Shown here: piece by piece, positions 10,738 to 22,829 of the stretch
How positions within the stretch are numbered: the stretch's first letter is position 1
Layout of the letters: each line of letters starts with the position of its first letter
Assembly (NCBI GenBank): GCA_008711295.1
Contig: VUYV01000045.1
Coordinates: 4,147,147 to 4,211,146, forward strand
Length of the DNA stretch: 64,000 nt
Reading direction: 5' to 3'
Origin: Anarhynchus alexandrinus
Lineage: Eukaryota; Chordata; Aves; Charadriiformes; Charadriidae
Translations under genes and position numbers: made by a program
The notes under the pieces: model-generated
The model's database searches: none
What the model saw: only the letters and a program-made list of their open reading frames with translations
What the model was told of the DNA's origin: nothing

Positions 10738-13330
10738 TTGATACATAAACCAAGAGTATCCACCAATGGAGAAACATAAGGTGAGATTGTCTTTCTATCC
10801 CTTTTCCCTCTGGGAAAGATGAAGATGCATCATATGGAGATGAAGAGAAGACAAGTGTATTAAAACAAACATGACTGATACTGAAAGGAAATGGTCTTCT
10901 ATTTGAAGATTTTTGCTTTATTTTTAATATGTGATCAGGAAAAATGTTAAAAATACGCTGAGTTCCTGACTATACTCAAGATTGCAAGTGCTAGAAGTGC
11001 AGTGGATCACTTAGATGTGTTTTTACTTGCTTAAACTATGCTGGTTTTGTGGAAATGCCTATAGCACACCTGTTCTTGGTCTGTGCTGTGCAATTGTGTT
11101 ACATGTGTTCTTTGCTTACAAGTTGCATATACTGCATTGCTACTCATAGCAGATAAGGTATCTGCTGTAGGATCACCAGGGTTGCTGTTTTGATAGGTGG
11201 TTTGGTTTTGCTCTTTTTTTTTGGTGAGACCTTGGTGAGATAATAAAGAATATGCATTTTCTATTTGGGAAGATGCTGTGCAGTGTATCTTCTGTAATTA
11301 TGTATATATTATCACAGCTGAATTATCTGAGTATGGAGTTTATTCTCTATCTTTTATAAAGTTGCTACCGAATTCAGGGAGAAGTATTTACTGAAATGTT
11401 TAACATAGCAGCCGAGGGGGAAGAGGGATCATCAAATGAAATTAAGAGGTGGCAGGTTCAAAAGAAGGTACCCCTTCACACGAAACACAATTAAATTTTG
11501 GAACTCATTGCTACAGGATGTCGGGTATGTCAGAAGTTCAAAAAGCAATTAGGCATGATCACAGAAGAAAAATCTGCAGGGATGTTGAACACAAACACCT
11601 CTGATTCAGGAACCCTTTGAGGTGCAAATCCACATCCTGCGGAAGCATTTTGGGGAGCAGCCTCCCCTGTCCTCACGCTGTCATTAGGCAATTCCTGTCG
11701 GCTGCTATAGGACATGGAGGCCTGGACTGTATTAGAAATGCTGTTGCTCTGACCCAGCACGGGCATCCCTATGTTTAACCATCATTTCATTCAACATGTT
11801 TTTTTTCCACAATCTTTAATCAATCGTAAACAGCAATTCTTGCAATAAACTTTTGTGATACCTAAATGCTGTTTCCTTATGCTCTGTACATCTCTGTCCT
11901 TTCTTGCCTGTAGCTTTGAGTGGGGCATGGAGGGTTGCTTTGCTATGTGTAGTACCGCATTATCAAGTTGAGCACTGGTCTGTGCCTGTATTTCCTAGAC
12001 AATTATTTGATATTAATAAATATTAATAATCGGTATTTCTGAAGATGGCCACAAGCCCAAAAGTTTGCTGCTTGTATAAACATCCTAAGTAAGAAACTGT
12101 GGAGCTCTGGCGCTCATTTGTTGGCAGAATTAGCCAGATGGGCCACTTGAGAAAGCGATTAAAATACCAGCAATACCTGCCTAAAGAGTTACAAATTCCA
12201 CACTCCACATCTGCAACACTTGTATTTATTACTTAGGAGCACAGGACCAGACCTTGTGAACCCACTGATGCTAAAGGGTGAGATCAAGGGCGAGACGTCG
12301 GTGCAGCGCAACAGGCATGGGGGGCTGTGTGGTGCTGCACCCCACCTCTGCCCCGAGACACCAGCAAAGTGCTGGTGCTGTGCCTGCCCCGGTGAAGCCT
12401 GTTGCTGGCTGCGGCCCATGGTGGGTCTGTGCACGCCAGAGGCATTCCCCTGTTCCATGTCTGCGTGTGGCAGTGTTTTCGGCAGAGAGGATGGGGTGTC
12501 TCCAAGGGGGCCTTGCGAGGGACTGAGCAGGCACCTGCTGAGGACTACATGGTGACAGCAGTCTTGGAAATTGGAAATGGGGTCAACTGGTCTTGGTCCT
12601 TGGATTTTTCCTTGAAGCAGGGAGATACAGTTGCCTTGTGTGACACAGGTAGTTCCTGTTCCAGCCTTGCTGCTGGAAGGAGATGGCTCGATGCATACAT
12701 TTTCCATTGAAGAGTCAGTTGTCCATGTGTTTTTTCCAAAGACAAGCCTAATTTTCATGCTTAAGAATGGAAGTGCCCTGAGATGGGGAACAGGAGTATG
12801 ATTATCCCACTGTGTTGAGCATTATTTGGCATAGATCTTCTGAAAAAGCCCTAATTCCTTTCCTGCCAGTGCTGGAGAACCGCTATAGACTCTCATGCTC
12901 ATTTTAAACATAATGGAAATCCAATGTATCAGTCCTAGGGCAGCAGGGAACAACCTGGGGGAAGACCCTTTCCTAAGGAGAAGTGAAAAGAGGAAGAGCA
13001 TGTGATTCTACTGAGGAGCATCCTTGCTGTATGGCAAGGATTTTATACCAGTGTACAGCTCTTGGCTTGGAGGTACAACATCCCATGTGTATAAGGATCC
13101 AGCTCAGAATGGATGTGGGTAACCCAGCAAAAGCCAAATGATAAACCTGTTGTTCTTCCTGTTTGTCTCACCTGTGTCTCTGCTGCTCTGCTGATTTTGC
13201 AGGAGATCGGATAGAGGCTGCATACATACAGAATGACAGACAGCATGTGCTTATTGAGTTTGACAATGGAAGCCAGTCCTGCTGTGAAGTCACATTTCTT
13301 TTATGCAACTGCTATTTGTGTTGCCAATAA
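10738..13330 (+). CDS. Candidate small spliced gene encoding a 56-aa protein
   Basis: Three exons can be joined in phase. Exon 10738-10780 follows a good acceptor (pyrimidine tract, CACAG) and carries an ATG at 10766 in a near-ideal context (CCACCAATGG); it ends AAG|GTGAGA. Exon 12621-12648 (28 nt) has a pyrimidine-rich acceptor and the donor ACAG|GTAGTT. The last exon starts at 13203 after TTTTGCAG and reads to TAA at 13328-13330. The product is MEKHK, then GDTVALCDT, then a 42-residue tail with DRIEAAYIQN and QHVLIEFDNG, ending in a Cys-rich stretch. A 5' exon from the TATA promoter at 10.05 kb could end at the donor at 10655. AATAAA follows at 13491. I recognise no family. It may instead be a non-coding transcript, or a fragment of a longer gene. 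Confidence 0.35.
11430..11782 (+). mobile_element. Old CR1-type LINE 3' fragment
   Basis: The text runs like the end of an ancient sauropsid CR1: a gain of 'ATTAAGAGGTGGCAGGTT', then a stretch equivalent to 'TTCACAC...GGAACTC.TTGC...GATGT', then near the end 'GACTGTATTAGAAATG...CTCTGACCCAGCA' before a T-rich tail. All reading frames are broken. It sits in the intron of the candidate small gene. The assignment comes from recognising the order of these conserved blocks; divergence is high. Confidence 0.65.
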
Positions 13331-13490
13331 CCATGCAGACCATGGCTTTAGCAGCCCCTCAGAGGTAACACTTTCATAAGGATGAGCAGTTCTTCAACAG
13401 CTGCTAAAACATGGAACAGCACCTCAGACTCAGACACTTTGTATAATGCTTTTCCCCAGGAGTGTGTTAGCATATATTGTAAATAATGAC

Positions 13491-13496
13491 AATAAA
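13491..13496 (+). terminator. Polyadenylation signal AATAAA
   Basis: AATAAA lies 161 bp after the stop codon of the candidate 56-aa frame. It would close a short 3' UTR of the rightward transcript from the 10-kb promoter. Confidence 0.4.
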
Positions 13497-13519
13497 CCTG
13501 AACTTATTCTTTAGTTGGA

Positions 13520-16500
13520 GGTCACAGGCCTGGAGGGGATGAGGTAGGTCAGGAAGCTCAGTCCTACAGGACCAGCAGCAGTGATCGGGCTCTAGTCCAA
13601 AAAGGGCTGCTGAATGGTTATTCCACCTGCCCTGCACTCAACGTATGTTTATGTCACATTGGCTGCACGCCTGTAGCCGCCTTCCGTACTTCCCAGTAAC
13701 TTTTAACAAACCTCAGACTGGTAGTAGATGTCCAAAAGTCACAAGTATGAGGTCCCATAGGACAAGAGAGGTCGCGGGCACTGGCACCGTGTCCCTGTGG
13801 TTGAGGGGTTTTCCAGTCTGAAGTCCCACACTGCTGTGGCAGTACATGATTTTTCTTTCAGAAGCTTTTGCTGCCAGTCCCCAAGTGCCTCTGTCTTAAA
13901 AGTTGTTTGAGGTGTGGGTTCTTCTCATGTTCATATGGTGAACCAAATGTTTCCTTTGAACCATCCTCATGAATGTACTTGGGCACAGTTTGAACTTCTG
14001 TTGAGTGCCGGTTGCGTATTCTGGTTGTATCTATGCATGAGTGCTTGCACACAATAAAGAAACGCTTTCTTCCCTGAAAGCTCATGCAAAGTCCATAGAG
14101 GAACAGGGAAAAGCTCTCCTGACTCCTGTGAGTTTCAGCTCCTGAACAAACCCTGACTTTAGTACCCTCTTCATTTTCCTTCAGCTCATCCCAGCTGTTC
14201 TCATGGGTGCTGCAGCAGCCTTGTGCTGCCCGTCTGCATGGCCAAGCAGTTCCTGCAGCCCAGGCGTGAGGTGTAGGTTTCTTCCCGTGGAGCAGTTCAT
14301 CAGCCTGACTTTTGTGGGAGTCCAAGTCATCAGTGGCTGGGGATGCACAGGAGATCTTGCAGCTCAATGGCGTTTGGAGGGCAGAAATGTTTTCTTGGAG
14401 TGGGGCGGTACCTGAGAGTCTTTGGAATAGGAAAACTTTCATAATTGTCTAAAGGGACAGAGGTGGTAATCTGCCACACAGGGATAAGGAGGAAAACATG
14501 GAAAGAAAATCAAAACTGTAAATTTATGTTTTTTTTTATTTTCCAAGAGAAAGGCTTGTCTTTATTGACTAATATCTCTTCAGATAGTGCTGATTTACAG
14601 ACACATATATAACTTTTTCCTTGTATCTGTCTTTTTCACTAACCAGAACTAGACAGTGTCTGTCATTTAGGCAGTTATACAGATGAAAATACATTAATTT
14701 AGATTTGTAATTTTTACATTTTAATGAGTGACATTTTTGCTCTTCATTTGGTGTGTCAAGCTACTGTTGGAGTGAAATCGCAATTCAACCAAAATTTCAG
14801 AAAATTAAAATTTTTAAGTTGTTTGTTGGAAATAATCTAAGTGTACTTACCGAAGCATATACTGAATCAATATTTATTAAACAAAGGCAATACTTGCCAC
14901 ATTTGTGAATTCCGGTCTTAGTGAACTGATTATTTGCAATGACCATGTTCTTAAGATTTTTTAAATTAGTAGATTTTTATGCCTGCCTGGAACACAAAAA
15001 TGTTTCTCAGCTACTTCACTCACGGTCACCCAGCGTTGCATGTAACCTCAGTGGAAGAGACAAGCTTTGGGGAAGCCCAGAAGTGGCATCACTGCTGGCC
15101 TGCTCTGTCTCTGCCTGCAACCCTCTGCCACAAACCTGCCACTGTCCCCAACAAGCCCCTGTAGCACTGTGGTCCCAGGTGGCTCCCGTGGCGATTCTAT
15201 CCTTGGCACCGTATGGACCAGGGACCTGTGAGGCTATCCATAGGCACTTGTCAAGTGTCTGGTGTAAGGACATTGTGGGCTGCTCTGGCAAATCCTAATG
15301 CATGTGGGTTTGGCTTTGCCGCGTCAGTGAAATACCCTCCCGAAGCAGTGTATGCATCAGGAAGGATTGAGTTACTGAGGGTTACGGATCAGGGGTGGCC
15401 AGCAGTGGATCCTTGCACAGGGCAAGTGGGGTTCCCAGGCTGGAGTGGTCTCACACGATAAGCAGTGGGTTGTGGCGGCACAGACACTGCCAGGCACCTC
15501 AGGCACCAGCTCTGTGAAGAAGTACGTTGGCAGAGGTGGCTGCCCAGCCCCATTGAGAGCGTGGGCCCGTGGAAAGCAGGTAAACCCATGCTGGAGCTCT
15601 CTCCTCTTCCCTCACCTTTGATCACATGAGGATTTTGGCACGCAGCTTACAGGAGCATGAAGGATGGTCACTGTGGAGTAACCTCACTTTTCCTCCAGCC
15701 TCAAGACATTCACTTCCCACCACAGCACAGACCCAAGGATCAGCCGTAACTCTGTTTCTGTCAGGTACACAACTCTTCTACCTCTCACTACCAACCAGCC
15801 CCCTCCATATATGTCAGTTTGTCCCCACTGCGTGTTTCTAATGCTGCTTTGTGCAAATGGTTTAGTGCAAAAGGAAGGAAATGCAGCAGAACCTGCCCAG
15901 CCACTGATCTCTCTACGAGCAAGATGCACTCTCTGGGTCAGTGCAGCGCAATTTTTATTGGCATAGAAACAAGACAGGCGTCTAAGTAAATCCTGTTGCT
16001 ATTGCTATTTTTACATTAGGGTGAACTTAAATAATTGCCATTCAGCCAGAGGAACGTGACTGACTGTGGAACACAGTAATGTCCTTCCACCAGCAAAGAG
16101 TCACTTGCAAAAGGTGGCTCAGGGATGGCCATTATAATATTTTTCTTATAAGCTTGGGTACACCTTATCCATATAAAGAAATATTTTTCATCAAATAAGC
16201 ATTCTTGGTGCCCATACTGCTGTTATCATTAAACAAATATTGTATTTAGGGAGGATGGGAACAGGTTTATGGGTTTTTTACCAAACACAGCCATTAGCTG
16301 TTAACAAAAGAACACAGATTGCACCATACTTCAGGGCTGAAAGAATTGGTTCCCCTATTCTAATACATTCTGCAAATTTACTGTAAGATAATTTTTACAG
16401 TGTAGTATTATCTTCATGCCACATTTGTTTTCTTAAGCACAAACTTTAAAGTATAGATATGATTTACAGGCTTGCATTCTATTTGTAAATTCTAATGAAG

Positions 16501-19360
16501 TAAAAAGGGCACTCTCTCATATGAATGGTGCTGCAGGAAAAATATCTAAGCATAAGTTCTCACATAACTTTCCGTAAGTACCCTCTACCTGCATTAGAGC
16601 AGGTGGAGGGTGAAATCCCAAGCAGCATTAGCTAAAACACCATAGACTTACCTTATAGTATCTTGACAATTTTACGCCATAAACAATCAAAGTCTTCATA
16701 TTCTACATTTAAAAAACGTTGTTATGAAATCAAGAGCGTGTCTTTCTAGCTATGACTAAACATGCTTTCTTTTCTATAGTTGTGCGTAGATCACATCACT
16801 GCAGGTAAGTGAGGACAGGGACTTCCTGAACAGCACTTTTAATGTTATGTGAAAATCAGATATGATGTATGAGCTTTCAAATTTCTCTTGAACATGGTCT
16901 TGACCTTTCATAAGCTAATATTCCTGAATTGTTGCGATGGATACAATTCATTATTTTTTCTCATAGCAACTTAAGAACAAAAATAATGTCACAGACAATT
17001 TGAATACAACAATTTAACACTAACTAAATTTTCCAGCTAATAAAGCACAAAGCAAAAGTGGCGTAAATTAAAATCTTCCAGTTCACCACTTCCCCCTTGG
17101 ACAGCTTCCAAAACAAATATTCAAGTCAGCATTTGGTTGCTTGAATCTTTTCACAAATCTCCACGACAATCCTCTTAGTGATGCTAAATCTCCTGTATAG
17201 ATATGACAAGACATCCAGTAATGGGTAATGCCTAAAACTGACATATAATATTCCACTAGAGAAGCTAAAACATTTACAGTTCTCACAAGCCACACCTTAA
17301 TGTCCTTTTAATTTATTTTAATCCAGATAAAGTTAGCCATAATGAGGCTGATTTGTATGAAGTCATGGCAGGAGTCTCCATCATCGTGGAAACAAAACCA
17401 ATGTGAAATCTTGGTCTCATTGACTTCAATACCTAAACCAAAATTTCACTCCCAGTTTTTGACTCCAGTCTTGTCTGTCATCAAAAGAAACTGAGCAATT
17501 GTTCTCAAAAACTAACATGCAGGTATAGTGAGCATGGATTATTTTAATTTCAGACAGATTACATATGTATGGATACTTTTAGGAATGAATAATACATGAA
17601 AAAACATAGCACGGTTTGTTGAATTGCTGCAACTTAAAAAACAGAGGGGTTTACAGAGGAATATGCCATTTTTACAAATTGTCCATGGTGTGCTATCCTA
17701 ATTTTGACCTCAAACCATCTGACTACATACACTTAGTTTTACACATTGAAATCTGCTGATCCTCAAACCACTGAGTGGATTTGTTGGTGGTTACATCTCA
17801 TTACTTCTGATTTTCAGCTACCTACAGAGAAAGGTGAATACCTGACACCTTCCAAGGGAGCTTTTCCATGTAAGCAACAGCTGCCCTGATTATCACTGGA
17901 TGTCCTAGCCCAGGACGGAGGGAAGGCAGGGTTTGCCTGTGAAGCCACACGTGCAAGTGCTCCAGTGAAAAGTCTGGGCGTCCCTTTTGAGGGTATGAGA
18001 TGTGGAGCTGGTACTTGTCTCTTCCGGTGTCATTTCTGACATCCCACTCTCAGACTTGGATCTGGCCTGCTGGGTTAGCATACATGGCAGATAACTCTTT
18101 GAACCTGAAGAGCTTCAGGAACAGCAGCCTTTGCTCTATTGCTTGCTGAGATACCCATGCGAGGCTGTCAGGGCAGAAGAGGCAGATGTGACACTAGCCT
18201 TCCTGTTAGTCATTTCCCGGCACCCTGCCGGCCCCCAGGCCCATCCTGGCTGGATCTGTGCCCTCCACCTGCCTTGGGCAAGGAGGTGAGGGTGGCTGTT
18301 GGCATCCCCTCTGTATCAGCAACTTCAAGCCCTATGGTGGATCTCTGTAGGATGAGCCTAATCCTCTGTTTCCAGCTACAACCATTTTGGAACAAGTCAG
18401 AAGGTAGAATTTTATTACCATTTCAGTTTTCACGGTTTTTATTTTGACCTGAAGCTATGGAAAGCATGGTTTTTTGGTACCTCGCCAGGTTGCATCAGTA
18501 AGCCTGACACTGGTCTCCCAGTCACTCCCACGGCTTTTCGTTTAGGGAAGTCCGGTCCCCAAGCCTGTCTCCATCCAACCTAGGGAGATTCCGGCAAAAA
18601 TCTTACACAACTCAAAATGCATGATAAGCAGGAACAATGCTAGGAAGGGCTTTACACTGAATAAGCTCCGCATGACAAATACGAAATTAATGCCTGCAAC
18701 GTCAACCACCCGTGGCCATGGTGCAAACTGTGAACAATAAGTGGGTGTGCAAGCCTGCCTTTGAGGGAAGGCTTCAACCACACAGGTGAATGTGCTTTGC
18801 TTTAGTGTTATCAGTGACATCTTGTGGTAGTAGCCTGTAAATTCAGTTTAAATCTCTTTGAGGACTATGTACGGGTTTAAATGGCTAATCCCAATTGAAG
18901 TCTTTTACAAAGTTGTATTTCCCAAAGTGTATTTCTTTCTGACAAAACCATATAATGACCGTACTCCATCCCAGGAGCAAGGACTAACCAGGACACTGTC
19001 TGTACACAGCATGGTATTTTTTGTTGGTGGGAAATACTGGAATCAAGGAAGCAACCAAAGTGTGTCCGAAAAGCAGTTGATGAACACCCGTTCTTTATTA
19101 CTGTTAGCTACTTATAGCCTTTGTAAGTATTCCAAACCTCATAGCCCTTCCAAATCAATGAACATGGCAACAATTCAACTCCCAATTCGAAATACATAAT
19201 TTGAGTAATAAATATGACAAATTAGAAAGGTGAAGGCGGAGAGAGTTAATAAATAGGACAATACAGAAGTGCTGCAAAAAGCTCCATTGGTAATTGATGG
19301 GTTGGGTTTTACACAAAAAGATGGCATTCTCATCAACAGAAGTGAGTTTAGCAGTGGACC
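13520..19360. other. Intergenic DNA, no gene recognised
   Basis: No recognisable gene. A minus-strand frame at 13858-14442 is open for 194 codons but has no recognisable domain and no splice context. A 12-bp-stem hairpin lies at 16581-16610. A 25-bp segment at 16780-16804 is flanked by good splice-like sites. The rest is AT-leaning unique sequence. Confidence 0.5.
16581..16610. repeat. Inverted repeat, 12-bp arms, 6-bp loop
   Basis: CCCTCTACCTGC and GCAGGTGGAGGG flank the loop ATTAGA; the arms pair at 11 of 12 positions plus one G-T wobble. It is short and may be chance. Confidence 0.7.
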
Positions 19361-19369
19361 ACCAAGGTG

Positions 19370-19585
19370 GTTGGGACTGGAGCACTTGTGCTGTGAGGAG
19401 AGGCTGAGGGACTAGGCCTGGTTCAGCCTAGGGCTGAGGTGGCTTCAGCAGAGGCTGACAGCAACCCCCACAGCACCTGTAGCTGTCATCAGCAGGATGA
19501 CAGAGCCGGGCTCTTCCCAGCAGTGCATGGCAGGAGGTTGGACTGAGACGTCCTGAGCTCCCTTCCAGCCTGGACTAGGCGTTGA
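19370..19585 (+). mobile_element. Degraded CR1 fragment
   Basis: The segment opens with the CR1 motif GAGGAGAGGCTGAGGGA, later has GAGCCGGGCTCTTCCCAGCAG, and ends with GGAGGTTGGACTGAGA...TCCCTTCCAGCC, the usual order in a bird CR1 toward its 3' end. Internal parts are deleted and there is no open frame. It lies 1.3 kb from the RSPH3 relic. Confidence 0.7.
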
Positions 19586-20674
19586 CCAGCTGAGGCAACA
19601 AATACCTAAGAGCAAAACAGGGGCAGGCTGGTGGTGTCTGTTAGCATGCTCCAACCTCTCTGTACATCCCAGATATGGTGTGTCTGGTTGTAAAAGTTAT
19701 AAGAAAAGAGATTTAAAAGGAATGTGATGGAGTTACTCATCAACAGTACATCCTACAGCAACATTCTCCTTGGGATGTTTATTCAATAGTCACATACAAC
19801 ACTTCTTACTTAAAAGGAGAGAAAATTCCCTCCCCCCTGAAGACCTACATGAAGAAGTGATCCTTAAGTATACATACAGGCACATATATCATAGGATAAA
19901 ATACCTAACAGACCAGCTGTAATTATCCAAATTATACCTTAACAAAGAAAATTCAGGGTCCTCTTTAAACTGAAAATAAACCCAAAGGAAACAAACACAA
20001 TTGTAATTCAAACCCAAAATCACAGCAGGAGGAAAACTATACGAATGAAAGATGTAACACAAGTATAAAAAGTGGTTTGATCTAGGATCACCACAGTGGA
20101 CATACACTCATCATAATTTTTTGTTTCTACACAAGGCAGAGTTTAGATTGTTCAGGTGTTTCAACTGCAGCCTCTGAAGACTGAACCTGAATACTTAGCT
20201 TGAACTAGCCCAAAAGACCACTGATATTTTAATCTATTTCAAAAGCAAGGACATGATTATTGACTGCTGAGGAGGTAAGCCCTTGTTTTGATGAAAAGTG
20301 GTGGTCACCTGACTTCTCAGTCAACCATGGCCCATGCTTATCCTTCTCTTCTCCTTTCATGTAGGATAAACGTATTACTCCATAGCTCAGGGAGCCTACA
20401 CAAACAAGTTAGGAGACTTTAATGGTGTACACGTGGCTGTAGACAGGATGAGCTTTTCTGTTCCCACTGGCAAAATCAGGCACACTACAGAGAACAGCAC
20501 AGTAATGACGGCTGTGTAACACATGAGAAATAAAAGTTTTATAGCAGAGAAAACAATTGGTGTTCTTTAATCATTCTGCTTCTGCCAAATGTATTGCATC
20601 TCCCAGCACCAACACACTTCAAACAGCATAAAGCCAGCAGAGAGGGAGTAGTGCAGCATGACTGACACTTCCAT

Positions 20675-20871
20675 TATTTCAGCTGAAAATCAATTACCTA
20701 GATGTATGTAGTAGTAGTTTTCCAACATTAGAAATGTTTTAATATAGTTTAAAAAAAACCCAAAACACCACAAAAAGCCATGGGTACTTGGAGTTCTTGC
20801 TAAAATGACATCTGCTATTTCAGCCTAGAATCCATTACTGAGGTGTATGTAGTAGTGATTTTCCAACATTA
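20675..20871 (+). repeat. Local direct duplication, about 56 bp, overlapping an RSPH3 exon boundary
   Basis: 20675-20730 and 20815-20871 are similar along their length: TATTTCAGC..., then ATGTATGTAGTAGT or GTGTATGTAGTAGTG, then TTTTCCAACATTA. The spacing is about 140 bp. The second copy runs up to the donor side of the RSPH3 exon at 20874-20934, so the duplicated DNA is intron sequence next to that exon. Confidence 0.75.
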
Positions 20872-20873
20872 AC

Positions 20874-21473
20874 CTTCTCTCTAGTGTTTCTTCCACTTCT
20901 GTCATCAGCCATGGATGGAATTCTATCTCAGTATCTGTAAGAATTGGGCACGAACGAAGCAAGAAAAAGTATCTTTTATTAATGATGAATGACAGGATTT
21001 TGGGGGTGGTTTTCATTTGCTATGATCATTAAGGGATGAACATCATTGCTGGAAGACACTTGCTTTGCAAGAGCCAGGTGAAATGTCCCAGGAGTTGCTG
21101 GGTGTCTCACGTCCTGCCTCTTTTACTGAGGTTCCCCAATGAGGTTCCCCACCTTTACATCTGGGCCAGAATCCCAATTATTTCACAGCTTGTCTTTCAG
21201 TACTGGAAATGGTTTTGTCTCTTCTGATGAGCGTTCAGACAGGCCTATTTTGCTCTTAGGAAGTCCTACCTTCTCCTCTCTGTATCGTCTGTCCTGCTCT
21301 TCCAGGCGCTGTACTTCAGCAAGCTCTGCATTACGCAGCTCTGCATAGGCATGCTGATGTGCCCACAGCTGGGCCAGCTCTTCTTCCTCCATCACTTCCA
21401 GCAAAGCTTGCTCAATCGTTTTCCCAATCAACACTTCCAGGATCGGCTTGACTTCAATGTCAAAGTCAAACAG
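20874..21473 (-). pseudogene. RSPH3: RSPH3 (radial spoke head 3) relic, two exons
   Basis: RSPH3 is a radial spoke protein of motile cilia that anchors protein kinase A. Exon 21270-21473 reads 68 codons in phase, LFDFDIEVKPILEVLIGKTI through LEEQDRRYREEK, and contains MEEEELAQLWAHQ. It matches the same length of human RSPH3 with few changes and has good splice sites. Exon 20874-20934 encodes TEIEFHPWLMTEVEETLE, matching the human EIGFLPWLMNEVEKTM region. In human about 54 residues lie between these segments; the 335 bp between the exons here encode none of them. The phases also do not join (0 to 1), exactly as expected if a 3n+1-nt exon is missing. No upstream or downstream RSPH3 exon was found within reach. 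I read it as a pseudogene; a wrong assembly is the alternative. Confidence 0.8.
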
Positions 21474-22711
21474 CTGAGGATGGGAGTCAGGGAAACAGAG
21501 ATAAATGTCCCTTGATCACTATCACTCTTAGCATCTTGGCAAGGAGAAAAGGAGGACGAACAAAGCCCTTGTGCTGAGGGCAGGCCTGAGAAGTGCAGGT
21601 GGGGACCCAGTGTCAACCAAAGCAAGAAGCATGAATGCAGCTGGGGCTAAGGGGTGAGTGGGCTGGAGTGAGACACCACACACCCTACCACAGCCACTGT
21701 GGGGGCGCCAGGGAGAAGCAGAGCACTCACAGCAGACACTGGAGACAGTTTTAATAACTTCTGCGAGCATAAGTTCCTTTCTGGTTTTGCCTCAGTTTTG
21801 CCTCAGAAACTCGTTTAATACTGGAGGCATGTTTTGACAGTGGACCTGCCTTTACTTTGCACTTCTCCTTTTCCTACTTGTATGGCCACATCTCCTGCTC
21901 TTTCTTCTGGGGTGAAGAATGGAGATGGTTGCCTGTCCAGAAAAACACCTTTCTGACTCTATATGCACCCCTCTTGCTGCTATTCTGAATGCAGCTCTAG
22001 AAAGCAAAGGCTGCAGGAATTTGTTGTGATTTTTAAACCTGACAATTCAGTAAGGCAAACATTATCAAAGAAATGAACAGTAAAATGACTTTGGTGAAGC
22101 CAAAACTAAACCTCAAAACCCAATTTAAACGTGCAGCAGGCATCTGTGCATGCTTTGATGCAATGTTCTCTGTAATGTCTGCTGCTTTTCCTGGAAATGG
22201 TTTCTGAAAGGACATTTCACTCTACGGACTTGTGATGCCAGTGCCTAGACCTTTGAGTTTCAGCTCACCTTGAAGAATAAACAGCTCTTGGAGGAGTTAA
22301 CTTTGATAAGGCAAGTACAAAAAAGGACACTGATAGGATATCAGCTATGCTGAAAGTGCGTCTGTCTTCTCATAGCCTGTTCCTCCTGAGAAGCAGTGAC
22401 AAAAGAGAGACCTCTGGATCTGTTAGGTTAGGAGAATGATGCTCTGCTTTGAGCCCTGCCAGAAAGATCCTTGAGGTATCAGCACATCTGTAACAGAATG
22501 TGCTTGAGACAGATGTTTAACATCAGGATTTAATTTTGTTCTGTAAGTGTTGTCATTTTAAACTTCTGGAAAGTGTTCCTGTAGGAAAACAATGCAATGA
22601 CATATTGAACCCTCTGCAACTCTCTGCGTTTCCACAGATGTATTCTCATATCAAATTCAAGAATTTGGCCCAGCAGCCCCAGCCTGTGACATCCCCAGGC
22701 CATTCTCATAC

Positions 22712-22829
22712 CTGTGGAGCTGTCTGTGTGCTCCGGTGACTCCTCAGCTGAGGCTCAGACAGACAAGGCAACATCCTTCCCAAATATTTCTGAGCAGTTG
22801 TTTATGAGGAACTTCACCAACACTGTCAC
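22712..22829 (-). pseudogene. TAGAP: TAGAP exon after RhoGAP core, premature TGA
   Basis: The exon is 118 nt with acceptor GTGCAG and donor CAG|GTATGAG. It enters in phase 0 from the previous exon (AAG|GTG) and leaves in phase 1. The translation lines up residue for residue with human TAGAP from the LVEFLIDNCFEIFG segment to EHTDSS, without an indel. TGA at 22755-22757 stands where human has Ser, so one C-to-G change from TCA would explain it. The conserved text after the stop shows that the change is recent or that an upstream stop is tolerated. Confidence 0.8.

Noticed and set aside
12548..12648. Loose resemblance to dynein light chain Tctex-type (YMVTAVL...)
   Set aside because: Only a few spaced residues agree, and an internal acceptor at 12620 would remove that segment; judged chance.
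12189..12758. 189-codon minus-strand frame
   Set aside because: Overlaps other open frames on both strands in a locally GC-rich patch; no family resemblance.
13858..14442. 194-codon minus-strand frame
   Set aside because: No recognisable domain, no promoter and no splice context; composition is unlike a conserved protein. Kept only as a chance ORF.
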